From Prevotellaceae bacterium UBA1075 (GTDB lineage: Bacteria > Bacteroidota > Bacteroidia > Bacteroidales > Bacteroidaceae), in the NCBI GenBank assembly GCA_002316015.1, contig DCCS01000006.1, positions 5,223 to 69,222 on the forward strand: a stretch of 64,000 bases of DNA, in the 5' to 3' direction. A model generated the notes under the pieces. That model saw only the letters and a list, made by a program, of their open reading frames with translations. It was not told the origin of the DNA and made no database searches. Positions 17,196 through 24,216 of the stretch are shown here, one piece after another. Position 1 is the stretch's first letter. Each line of letters opens with the position of its first letter. Made by a program: the position numbers and the translations under genes.

Positions 17196-17369
17196 TCACC
17201 TATACGGCCACTTGATAAAAGATGCCCCCGCTACCAAGGCGGCATATACGCAAGCATGCGAAAGGGTCTTCAATTCCGTTTCTGAGAACAGATTCTCCCC
17301 AACGAGATATATGCCTACAAGCGCAAAGAATCTCTGTGAAAAGAGATATAAGTACTTGACATAACGCAT
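17196..17369 (-). CDS. Possible 57-residue membrane protein in the AT-rich islet
   Basis: The frame begins MRYVKYLYLFSQRFFALV and holds two hydrophobic segments (FFALVGIYLVG and LSHACVYAALVAGASFI) before a WPYR end. It lies downstream of, and on the same strand as, the lipoprotein gene of the islet, 150 bp past its stop. I recognise no family. A plus-strand frame overlaps it (17038-17364) but has no membrane or domain pattern. The rest of 16837-17195 holds only short hairpins. Confidence 0.35.
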   Translation of the reverse strand: MRYVKYLYLFSQRFFALVGIYLVGENLFSETELKTLSHACVYAALVAGASFIKWPYR

Positions 17370-17519
17370 TTCTTTATTCTTTTTAAATAAGTAGGTACTT
17401 AAAGTTGAACGCCATTGTACCAATCAAGCAGCGATATATACATACACACACACACCATATCCAAAGAGAGGGCGAAGCGGTCTGTGTGACATTTAAATTT
17501 GAACAGCCACTCAATCATG

Positions 17520-18302
17520 TCAAAATAGTGCGGCATCTACAGACCCTGCAATACCTCCTACCATCCATCCATAGGCTGAGATACCAGATAAGAGAGACCA
17601 GCCGCATCCTCTCATGTCTGCATACAGAAGTTTCTTGAATGTGGGGTTGTTCATCTGATCAGATGTCATCCAATATGAAGCGGAAGGACCTGCTGTGCCT
17701 CTTGTCTCGTATGTTGGCTTCATGTTCTTGAGCTGTGTCCATTTTTTCACGTTTGCAGGATTTGACCAATATTGCGCAGAATCAACTCCTATTAGCATTG
17801 TGAAAATAAGGAAAGGCTGTTCCTCCTTGTCAAGAGCCAGGAATCTATCTGTCTCCATGAGTTTTTGAATGTACGAATATATGGTGTCGGCATTGGGGGA
17901 AGATAGGAGTTCACCCATGAATTCTTTTAGCAAAATTTCTGCATTGGCTGATAGTGGGCATACAATGGTATCACCAAGTATCTCGCTTTCGGTAAGTGTA
18001 GATCGGGTCTCAGAACAATCCGAGAATATGGGCTCGTTTGCCACAAAATTCATGCAGAACTCTTGTGTTCTCTTTCTTGAGAAATTTGTTGGCTTATTCT
18101 CCAGCAAGGCAGAATTGTAATGGGCAAAACATTCATCTAACCCTTTTGAGTGAAGAGTGCTTTTTTCTTTTAGTAGGCTGAACACGTTGACGGGCAGCTG
18201 CTTTCCTTCATTTGCTGTGCTCAATTGCTCATTCAGATTCGAACAGTTTACAAAAGCCAAGAAAGACATCGCCATAATCATAATTCTTGAAGTGCTATTC
18301 AT
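17520..18302 (-). CDS. AT-rich lipoprotein with a Gly-rich hydrophobic tail
   Basis: This 260-residue protein of unknown function starts with a lipoprotein-type signal ending FLAFVNC (C20). The mature part is polar and helical. The last 31 residues, starting MRGCGWSLLSGI, are hydrophobic, rich in Gly, Ala and Ser and nearly uncharged, resembling the pore-forming end of class II bacteriocins or a glycine-zipper membrane segment. Base composition and codon use differ sharply from the GC-rich flanks. In-frame ATGs at 18335 and 18362 are alternative starts. A TAACTTTG promoter lies at 18475-18482. The gene sits between two exact 41-bp copies of the ung 3' end, which suggests acquisition. Confidence 0.65.
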   Translation of the reverse strand: MNSTSRIMIMAMSFLAFVNCSNLNEQLSTANEGKQLPVNVFSLLKEKSTLHSKGLDECFAHYNSALLENKPTNFSRKRTQEFCMNFVANEPIFSDCSETRSTLTESEILGDTIVCPLSANAEILLKEFMGELLSSPNADTIYSYIQKLMETDRFLALDKEEQPFLIFTMLIGVDSAQYWSNPANVKKWTQLKNMKPTYETRGTAGPSASYWMTSDQMNNPTFKKLLYADMRGCGWSLLSGISAYGWMVGGIAGSVDAALF

Positions 18303-18474
18303 AAAGTTTGCATATATAAGATAGAGCCTACTCATACTGCTTTTCGGCAACCGCAATCTCACCTTTGAAAGTGCCTTTTTAGTTAGATTAAATGGGTTAA
18401 GTTTTAAGCAAACTGTCCCAATCTTCTTTCTTGAGGTCAGCGACTCCTGCTCGTCACTTCTTGGATGGATAATG

Positions 18475-18482
18475 CAAAGTTA
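18475..18482 (-). promoter_or_regulatory. Promoter of the AT-rich lipoprotein gene
   Basis: TAACTTTG on the minus strand is a perfect -7 match. It implies a leader of about 165 nt before the start at 18302. The region 18303-18634 otherwise holds no gene I can support. Confidence 0.5.
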
Positions 18483-18634
18483 AGTTGTTTTCGCTGAAAA
18501 CGATACAACATTTTGCAAGATTTAATGCGGCTTTCCTGCTTTCGTAATGATTCCAGAAAAGGAAGGAGCATTCGTGCTGCCGCCAGGTGCGAATAAAGAG
18601 ATGCCATTGTAGAAGAACACGCAGGGCGAGTATT

Positions 18635-18675
18635 TGGCCAGCAGCCTGTGCAGTGGTGAGGAGAGGAGCCAGCAA
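18635..18675 (+). repeat. 41-bp direct repeat, copy 2
   Basis: This is an exact copy of 16812-16852, including the last seven codons and stop of ung. The bases before it (GCAGGGCGAGTATT) do not match ung, so this is an isolated 3' end, not a second gene. Confidence 0.9.
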
Positions 18676-18733
18676 GCATTCCCCAGCCCTTCCTGGCCAG
18701 TAGCCACAGGGGCAGAGCGCAAGGACAGAAAGA

Positions 18734-18773
18734 GGGGAGGGCGTGCCAGCCTGTTTGCTGGCGCGCCCTCCCC
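18734..18773 (-). terminator. Strong hairpin between the islet and the leucine-rich protein gene
   Basis: A 17-bp stem, GGGGAGGGCGTGCCAGC (18734-18750) against 18757-18773, has one G-U type mismatch and a 6-nt loop. On the minus strand it is followed by CTCTTTCTGT, so it suits the leucine-rich protein gene ending at 18896. In the other direction it could once have ended ung transcription. Confidence 0.65.
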
Positions 18774-18895
18774 TTGCTTTCTCAGGGCATCCTCGCTTGC
18801 TTCATGCTTGCACAGGATGGTATTCCGGTGATGTGGGCAGTGTGCCGCTGCGCGATGGAGCAAGCCTGCGCTTGCCCCAAGCGTGAAGTGCTTGC

Positions 18896-19927
18896 TTACC
18901 TCACGAGCACCTTGCTCGCCTGGTTGCCTTTCTTGATGATGTAGATTCCGCCATGAGCGTTGCGTGCGCTTACCCTTCGTCCGGTGGTGTCATAGATGCA
19001 GGCCGGTGCGTTGCTGTTGTCGCTCTCGTTCTCGCCCACGCTCTTGATGCCCGTCATGGTGTCATCCACCTCCTTCAGGCCCTCAAAATCGTCCACGTTG
19101 TCCACGGCATACACAGGCCATCCCTTAGCCTTCAGAATGGACAGGTCTGATTTCGTGAGTTCGTTCCGCTCCAGGCTGGAACTGTATTCCAGGGGGTAGA
19201 ACCCCTGGGGATCCATGCCATACCAGTCCTCATAGTCCTCGAGCTCCTTGTACTGGGGCAGCGACTTCACCAGGGCGGTCATGTTCTCGCCATTGATGTT
19301 GTTGCGCTCTATCTCCATCTTGCCCACGCAGTTGTTCGTTGCCAGTTTGATAAACGTGAGTCCGTTGTTGTAGCATGCCACCCTCTCCACCAGGGGATTG
19401 GCACTGAGGTCGAGCGTGCCCTGAAGACTGTTCTCACGGCATACGATTTCCTTCAGATTGGGATTGTGGCTGACATCAATCGTGGTCAGGCTGTTCTTGT
19501 AGCAGCTGATGGACTTGAGCGCGGACAGCCCCGAGAGGTCAATTGAGGTCAGTTGGTTGTCGCCCACATACAGGTCGGTCAGGTTGGGCTGGTTGCCCAG
19601 AGTCACCTGTGTGAGGCGGTTGTTGTCGCAGTAGAGCTCCACCAGCAGGGGATCGCCGCTCACGTCTATTGATTCCAGCCAGTTGCTGCTGCAGTCCAGT
19701 CGGGTAATGTTTCCGCGCAACTCGATTTCCTGTGCGGTCACCTTGAAATCTCCATCCACATACTCAGCCCCGATAATATCCACAGGGTCTCCGTTGGACT
19801 GTATGGAGAACCCCATCCATTCGCCTACGGCATGTGCCGTCTTCATCTTGATTACATAGTCCTGGGCATGCAGGGCATTGCCGCAAAGCAGCATCAAGGC
19901 TGCCATGAGAGTAAAGAATTTGCTCAT
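18896..19927 (-). CDS. Secreted leucine-rich repeat protein with C-terminal sorting-like domain
   Basis: This 343-residue protein has a signal peptide (MSKFFTLMAALMLLCGNALHA) and about seven leucine-rich repeats of the bacterial 'L.cs.N.L..IDvS..' type between residues 70 and 210. The C-terminal segment ACIYDTTGRRVSA...GGIYIIKKG...KVLVR resembles the short type A sorting domain of the type IX secretion system, so it is probably exported to the cell surface. A promoter and a terminator frame it as a single-gene unit. The ligand is unknown. Confidence 0.82.
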   Translation of the reverse strand: MSKFFTLMAALMLLCGNALHAQDYVIKMKTAHAVGEWMGFSIQSNGDPVDIIGAEYVDGDFKVTAQEIELRGNITRLDCSSNWLESIDVSGDPLLVELYCDNNRLTQVTLGNQPNLTDLYVGDNQLTSIDLSGLSALKSISCYKNSLTTIDVSHNPNLKEIVCRENSLQGTLDLSANPLVERVACYNNGLTFIKLATNNCVGKMEIERNNINGENMTALVKSLPQYKELEDYEDWYGMDPQGFYPLEYSSSLERNELTKSDLSILKAKGWPVYAVDNVDDFEGLKEVDDTMTGIKSVGENESDNSNAPACIYDTTGRRVSARNAHGGIYIIKKGNQASKVLVR

Positions 19928-19991
19928 ACACTTTATTACTTAAAAACAATCTTTCGCGACATTTGGTTCGTGGAACCGCTGTTTCTAACTG

Positions 19992-20023
19992 CAAAAGTAC
20001 ACCAGTTTGCTGGAACGAGCAAA
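19992..20023 (-). promoter_or_regulatory. Promoter of the leucine-rich repeat gene
   Basis: On the minus strand TTTG (20023-20020) and TACTTTTG (19999-19992) are 20 nt apart, a full Bacteroidetes consensus. The leader is about 58 nt. Confidence 0.75.
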
Positions 20024-20076
20024 CTTTTATATATATTAGAGGGCAAATGTGAGGCAGCAAGGCCATCTCAGGCACC

Positions 20077-20280
20077 CAGACTTGTCAGAGGCGAGGATTG
20101 CGACGAGCGCAAAGCCTTACATGGTGCTGGATGCGGCTGAGGAGTACCTCGTGTGCGTGCAGTATGCGGCCAAGGTGCAGAAACTCATGGAGGAGATGTT
20201 TCTTGGCTCCAGGGAGAGGGTACTGTCGTATGGGCCAGATTTTTCTAAGGGCAAGCTGTTTTCAGTGATTTGATCCATAA
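20077..20280 (+). pseudogene. Remnant of a BspA-type gene (copy of the middle of 22449-23240)
   Basis: In frame, this stretch encodes DLSEARIATSAKPYMVLDAA... through FLGSRERVLSYGP, almost identical to the internal part of the downstream gene (DLSEVRIVTSARPYMVL...). Similarity continues, weaker and with a deletion of about 17 bp, to about 20280. The copy lacks the signal peptide and C-terminal half, so it is not a functional gene. It lies just upstream of the AT-rich glycosyltransferase-like gene. The remainder of 19928-20423 is promoter DNA. Confidence 0.85.
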
Positions 20281-20359
20281 TCAGAATCGTTTTTAATGTC
20301 ATTGTAGTTAAAAAAGTTAATATTAATGCTTTCAACTATGTGTTTTGAAGGAAATAGTT

Positions 20360-20367
20360 TATATTTG
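20360..20367 (+). promoter_or_regulatory. Promoter of the first DUF6734-like locus
   Basis: TATATTTG is a perfect -7 match. The predicted leader to the ATG at 20424 is about 50 nt. No well-spaced TTTG is seen at -33. Confidence 0.5.
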
Positions 20368-20423
20368 CAAACAAGGAAACTAAAAATGCTTTTCGGATCA
20401 ATACTAACTAAAGCAAAAATGCC

Positions 20424-21812
20424 ATGCGAATAGTACAAACATTTTGGAGTGGAGGGGGAGACCCATTAGAGAAGTCCTATGGTTGGCCACATGCGGTGTA
20501 CAACTTGATGTCGTGGGCTTTAAGTTGCTGTTCCTTGCGCAAGTATTATGATGATGTTGTACTTTATACAGACAGGCAGGGCTATGAGATTCTAATTGAG
20601 AAGCTCCATCTTCCTTATACGGAAGTGCATGTAGTGTATGATGGCAATATTTGCCTTCCTCAGCACTGGGCATTAGCCAAGATAAAGACTTATGCCATGC
20701 AGACAACCCCTTTTTTGCATGTGGATGGGGACATTTATGTCAGTAAGCCTTTTCCTGAGAACTTGTTTCGCGCCCCGCTGATTGTTCAAAACGAGGAAAT
20801 AGGTACGATTTACTATCAGAAAATGCTGGATGCTATCATGAGAATTCCCAATGTGTGGCTTCCTGGTTATGTGTGTAATGCACTTGGTGGCAAACTGCTT
20901 CCTTCTTATAATATGGGCGTTTTTGGCGGTTGGGATATAGATTTTATTCACGATTACAGTAGAGAGGCAGAGGCATTCTTGGATAAGAACAACATGAATG
21001 ATGAGGGAAATCCTTATTCTGCCGTTGACTGTAATGTCTTCTTTGAACAAATGATTTTTGCTATTTATGCAAAGCAAAGGGGGCGAGAAGTGATGGGCAT
21101 TATTCCACATGCAGTGAGGGACAATGGTTACACGCGAGATGAGTTCTGTGATGTGATTAAGTTTCAGGAGAAAGGATTCTTTCATGTTTTGGGTGGGCAC
21201 AAGCGTGTGTTAGGTATATGTCGTAGTGTTGCAGATACGTTGCTTGTTTTTTATCCCAAGTATTATGCTGCCGTTGTTAGCGTAATAAAGAATTCCTCAT
21301 GTATATATGCCTTTGGAACGGGTTCTTCTTATGGGAGTTTTTTGGAATGCAAAAGACGTGAATGGAAGTTGATAAATAACCAAGATTTGATTCTTCTCGA
21401 AACGTTGCATGCCAAAAGCATTGCATCGTTTTCTGAAACGCATGGAATGAAGCACAATCTTCAAGTTTCCCTTTCACCGTTTTTGTCTCTCTTTTCTGTT
21501 GGGGACAATCAACACGAAAGAGAGTGTTTGCGAAAGCAATTTCGACGTGAAGAAGTTTTTCCCATGGATAAGATTGCCCTGACTCCATCCCTTCTGTTTC
21601 CATGGGTGAATGAATTTCCTCTTATAGAGGAAGATGAAAAGATTATCTCATGCCTCATGTGCCAAAGTACGCCGATGACAATATGCGAACTGCAAGAGAA
21701 AGTGCATGGTTGGCATGGGGGTACAAACCGAAAAGTAAAGGACAGGACATATGATTATGTGATGGAGGAAATCTCGTGTATGATTTCTTCAAGAATTCTA
21801 ATTGCGAAATAA
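20424..21812 (+). CDS. Glycosyltransferase-like protein (DUF6734 type), locus A
   Basis: This 462-residue protein of a Bacteroidetes family I recall as DUF6734 has no signal peptide. It opens MRIVQTFWSGGGDPL and carries WALAKIKTY, FLHVDGDIYVSKPF and SYNMGVFGGWDIDFI. The DGD after a hydrophobic strand resembles the DxD metal site of GT-A glycosyltransferases, and the fold pattern suggests a sugar transferase; activity is inference. The gene is AT-rich. Its partner gene starts 32 bp downstream. A homologue at 50378 is fused to the corresponding partner, supporting a joint function. Confidence 0.75.
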   Translation: MRIVQTFWSGGGDPLEKSYGWPHAVYNLMSWALSCCSLRKYYDDVVLYTDRQGYEILIEKLHLPYTEVHVVYDGNICLPQHWALAKIKTYAMQTTPFLHVDGDIYVSKPFPENLFRAPLIVQNEEIGTIYYQKMLDAIMRIPNVWLPGYVCNALGGKLLPSYNMGVFGGWDIDFIHDYSREAEAFLDKNNMNDEGNPYSAVDCNVFFEQMIFAIYAKQRGREVMGIIPHAVRDNGYTRDEFCDVIKFQEKGFFHVLGGHKRVLGICRSVADTLLVFYPKYYAAVVSVIKNSSCIYAFGTGSSYGSFLECKRREWKLINNQDLILLETLHAKSIASFSETHGMKHNLQVSLSPFLSLFSVGDNQHERECLRKQFRREEVFPMDKIALTPSLLFPWVNEFPLIEEDEKIISCLMCQSTPMTICELQEKVHGWHGGTNRKVKDRTYDYVMEEISCMISSRILIAK

Positions 21813-21844
21813 CAAATATTACTATTATCTTAAAAAGTACAACT

Positions 21845-22441
21845 ATGGATGCAAAAGGGACAAAAGACAATCCTTATTCAATGGATGAGTACAAACATCA
21901 TGCTGGTAAATGGACAGGTGGATGGGTGAAGTTGGAAAAGAAAGTTGTGTACATAAACAGTCTGTCAGCAATTGAGCAAGATCTGGATGGGATGGCACTC
22001 GGGTCAAGCAATAATCCTTTTTCAGAGGAGGCTTATGATGAGATGCGTGCAAGAAACGAGTGGCCTGGAGGTTATGTTCAGTTCCATGGTATTTCTGACC
22101 CGTCATACAGAAGGTCTTCTGCGGAGGAAAAGTCGGAGGCTTATGGTTGTGGGGATGAAAGCGGCTGTGGTAGTGACAGCGAGGGTGGTAGTGGCAGTGG
22201 ACGTGGGCATCTCACTCCTGGTTCCGAAATTATTCATTTGATAAAGACAGGAATAGAGGACATCCAGTATGAGGCGGAGGTTTCTTGGACTGCAGAAGGA
22301 GATGTGAGTGTGGTAATTACTTCACCTCCCCATGCCTGTGGGTCTATAGAAAATGTGAAAGTAAATGGATACGATGTGGAAATACCCTGGAATGGTTTTA
22401 CTGTGCATTATACGATTCCTGAGTTTTATCGTGAGGGATAG
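21845..22441 (+). CDS. Partner protein with two NPYS-EY-W-GG motifs and Gly/Ser/Cys linker, locus A
   Basis: This 198-residue protein has no signal peptide. It contains the motif NPYSMDEYKHHAGKWTGGWV at residues 9-28 and a second version beginning NPFSEEAYDEM and ending WPGGYV at 57-78. A Cys/Ser/Gly-rich linker follows (about 101-121, GCGDESGCGSDSEGGSGSG). The C-terminal 65 residues look beta-rich (VSWTAEGDVSVVITSPPHA). The head and linker match the C-terminal half of the fused protein at 50378, but the last domain differs, so the family has a constant head and a variable end. Function unknown; I infer an exported, possibly glycosylated, effector or peptide. The ATG at 21845 is chosen because the conserved head begins there. 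Confidence 0.7.
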   Translation: MDAKGTKDNPYSMDEYKHHAGKWTGGWVKLEKKVVYINSLSAIEQDLDGMALGSSNNPFSEEAYDEMRARNEWPGGYVQFHGISDPSYRRSSAEEKSEAYGCGDESGCGSDSEGGSGSGRGHLTPGSEIIHLIKTGIEDIQYEAEVSWTAEGDVSVVITSPPHACGSIENVKVNGYDVEIPWNGFTVHYTIPEFYREG

Positions 22442-22448
22442 GACAATA

Positions 22449-23240
22449 ATGAGGACAAGACGTTTCATAATGCTGCTTGCTGCCCTGTTACTGGCGGCAG
22501 GCACCTTTGCCATGACAACCGTCAAGGTGAGGAAGGCTGGTACCCTGGCTTCCGTGCTCACACTGGAGCAGCAGGACACGTGCAGTTCGCTGGCTGTTGC
22601 TGGGAAACTCAATTCTGCGGACATCATGGTACTCCGCAAGATGGCGGGCAAGAGGCTTGTCTATCTGGACTTGTCAGAAGTGAGGATTGTGACGAGCGCA
22701 AGGCCTTACATGGTGCTGGATGCGGCAGAGGAGTACCTCGTGTGCGTGCCGTATGCGGCCAAGGTGCAGAAGCTCATGGAGGGGATGTTTCTTGGCTCCA
22801 GGGAAAGGGTACTGTCGTATGGGCCAGCGTATGTGCTTGGTTATCTTTCGGACAAGCCGTTTTCTGTGACTCGAGCCACAAGGCTCAGTCTGGTATATAA
22901 TACGTCCAGGCCAAATCAGAAGGTGGCCGAGTCGCCCCGTTCCGAGATGCGCACCTCCCAGGACGAGTTCGTGTTCCATAAGGGAGTGACGGATGAGGAT
23001 TGGAAAAGGCTGAAAAGCACAGGGGTTGACAAGTTCGCGGGTCACAGGCTGGAAAGGGTAGGGGGCAGGTGCGTGCTCTACTGCCGTACCAGGAAGGGGG
23101 TGTTCTCGGGCGATTTCTTCTATAAGTGCCCTGTCATAAAGACGGTGGTGCTGCCCAAGGGCAAGTCGCTGGACGGGAGCATTACGGAATATGAGAGCCC
23201 TGTGAGGTATGTACACAAGCAGGTGGCAGGGAATCCCTAA
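22449..23240 (+). CDS. Secreted BspA-like leucine-rich family protein
   Basis: This 263-residue protein has a signal peptide (MRTRRFIMLLAALLLAAGTFA). The mature N-terminus, AGTLASVLTLEQQDTCSSL followed by NSADIMVLRKM and LVYLDLSEVRIV, is the usual start of BspA/LRR_5 surface proteins. The repeat region is short and the end (SPVRYVHKQV) has no clear sorting domain. It is GC-rich yet starts only 7 bp after the AT-rich partner gene, so it is probably translated from the same mRNA. A partial second copy lies at 20077-20280. Confidence 0.72.
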   Translation: MRTRRFIMLLAALLLAAGTFAMTTVKVRKAGTLASVLTLEQQDTCSSLAVAGKLNSADIMVLRKMAGKRLVYLDLSEVRIVTSARPYMVLDAAEEYLVCVPYAAKVQKLMEGMFLGSRERVLSYGPAYVLGYLSDKPFSVTRATRLSLVYNTSRPNQKVAESPRSEMRTSQDEFVFHKGVTDEDWKRLKSTGVDKFAGHRLERVGGRCVLYCRTRKGVFSGDFFYKCPVIKTVVLPKGKSLDGSITEYESPVRYVHKQVAGNP

Positions 23241-23300
23241 TCAGGACAATACCGCATCTGGCAGTGTGGTGGGCTGGATACGAGTGAATGGGTAAAGTTG

Positions 23301-23331
23301 AGGCGTGGAGGCGGTAAATGCCCCCACGCCT
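23301..23331 (+). terminator. Hairpin after the BspA-like gene
   Basis: AGGCGTGG (23301-23308) pairs with CCACGCCT (23324-23331), an 8-bp stem with a 15-nt loop that can pair further. It directly abuts the next promoter's TTTG. Confidence 0.5.
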
Positions 23332-23362
23332 TTGCATATTTCGCTGTTTATTGCTAACTTTG
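23331..23362 (+). promoter_or_regulatory. Promoter of the SGNH hydrolase gene
   Basis: TTTG (23331-23334) and TAACTTTG (23355-23362) are 20 nt apart, a perfect consensus pair. The start codon is 31 nt downstream. Confidence 0.8.
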
Positions 23363-23392
23363 TTAGCGTTATTCCATTAAAACTGACATGCA

Positions 23393-24070
23393 ATGACGCG
23401 AAACAGACTCTTTCTGCTGCTGCTCTGCCTCACGCTTTTCCTGGGCGCAGGGGCCAAGGTGCGCTCCATCTCGGTGCTGGGTGACTCCTACAGCACCTAC
23501 GAGAACTTCCTGCCTGCTGGCAATGCCGTGTGGTACCATGAGCCTTACCTGCCCGAGAAGACCGATGTGACCGATGTCACACAGACCTGGTGGCACCTGC
23601 TCTGCCAGGAGCGTGGCTTCAAACTCGACACCAACAACTCCTACAGTGGTGCCACCATTTGCAACACCGGCTATGGCGGAAACGACTACACCGACCGCTC
23701 CTTTATCACCCGTGCCAGCAACCTGGGCTGCCCCGACATCATCCTGGTCTTCGGCGGCACCAATGACTCCTGGGCCGACTCTCCACTGGGTGAAATGAAG
23801 TACGAGGGGTATTCCAAGCAGGATCTCTACACCTTCCGCCCGGCCGTGAGCTATCTGGCACGCTATCTGGTGAGGCGTTATCCCAACACCGATGTCTATT
23901 TCATCCTCAACACCGAGCTCAAGCCCGAGATAGGCGAGGCCACCCAGGAGGCATGCAACCACTGGGGTGCCAAGATGATTACGCTCAAGGACATCAGCAA
24001 GAAGGCTGGGCATCCCGATGCCGCAGGCATGCGCGAGATAGCCCGACAGGTGAGCGAGTGCGTCAAGTGA
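23393..24070 (+). CDS. Secreted SGNH/GDSL hydrolase
   Basis: This 225-residue protein has a signal peptide ending near residue 21 and the SGNH blocks: GDSYS (block I, catalytic S32), a Gly in block II, GGTNDSW (block III) and GHPDAAG (block V, Asp-His region, here in the order H-x-D). It is probably an esterase acting on acylated glycans or lipids in the periplasm or outside. It precedes a GH123-like glycosidase by 146 bp, so glycan deacetylation is a reasonable guess. The exact substrate is unknown. Confidence 0.82.
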   Translation: MTRNRLFLLLLCLTLFLGAGAKVRSISVLGDSYSTYENFLPAGNAVWYHEPYLPEKTDVTDVTQTWWHLLCQERGFKLDTNNSYSGATICNTGYGGNDYTDRSFITRASNLGCPDIILVFGGTNDSWADSPLGEMKYEGYSKQDLYTFRPAVSYLARYLVRRYPNTDVYFILNTELKPEIGEATQEACNHWGAKMITLKDISKKAGHPDAAGMREIARQVSECVK

Positions 24071-24216
24071 CGCTCACGGCTTTTTCGGATCCCGACTTGT
24101 GGAAACACGCGCTATGGCCGCCACACATATGCCGAAACCGCCAAGCGCACGCAAGCACGCACATCCGTAAAACCACACAACTGAAGAACCGCACAAACGT
24201 AACAAACAAGAACAGA

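Noticed and set aside
17038..17364. 108-codon plus-strand frame in the AT-rich islet
   Set aside because: The translation has no signal, membrane span or recognisable motif, and no promoter precedes it. The overlapping minus-strand frame has better membrane-protein features.
17446..17456. Short CA dinucleotide tract as a phase-variation site
   Set aside because: Only about five repeats, not within or just ahead of a gene, so slippage would have no evident effect.
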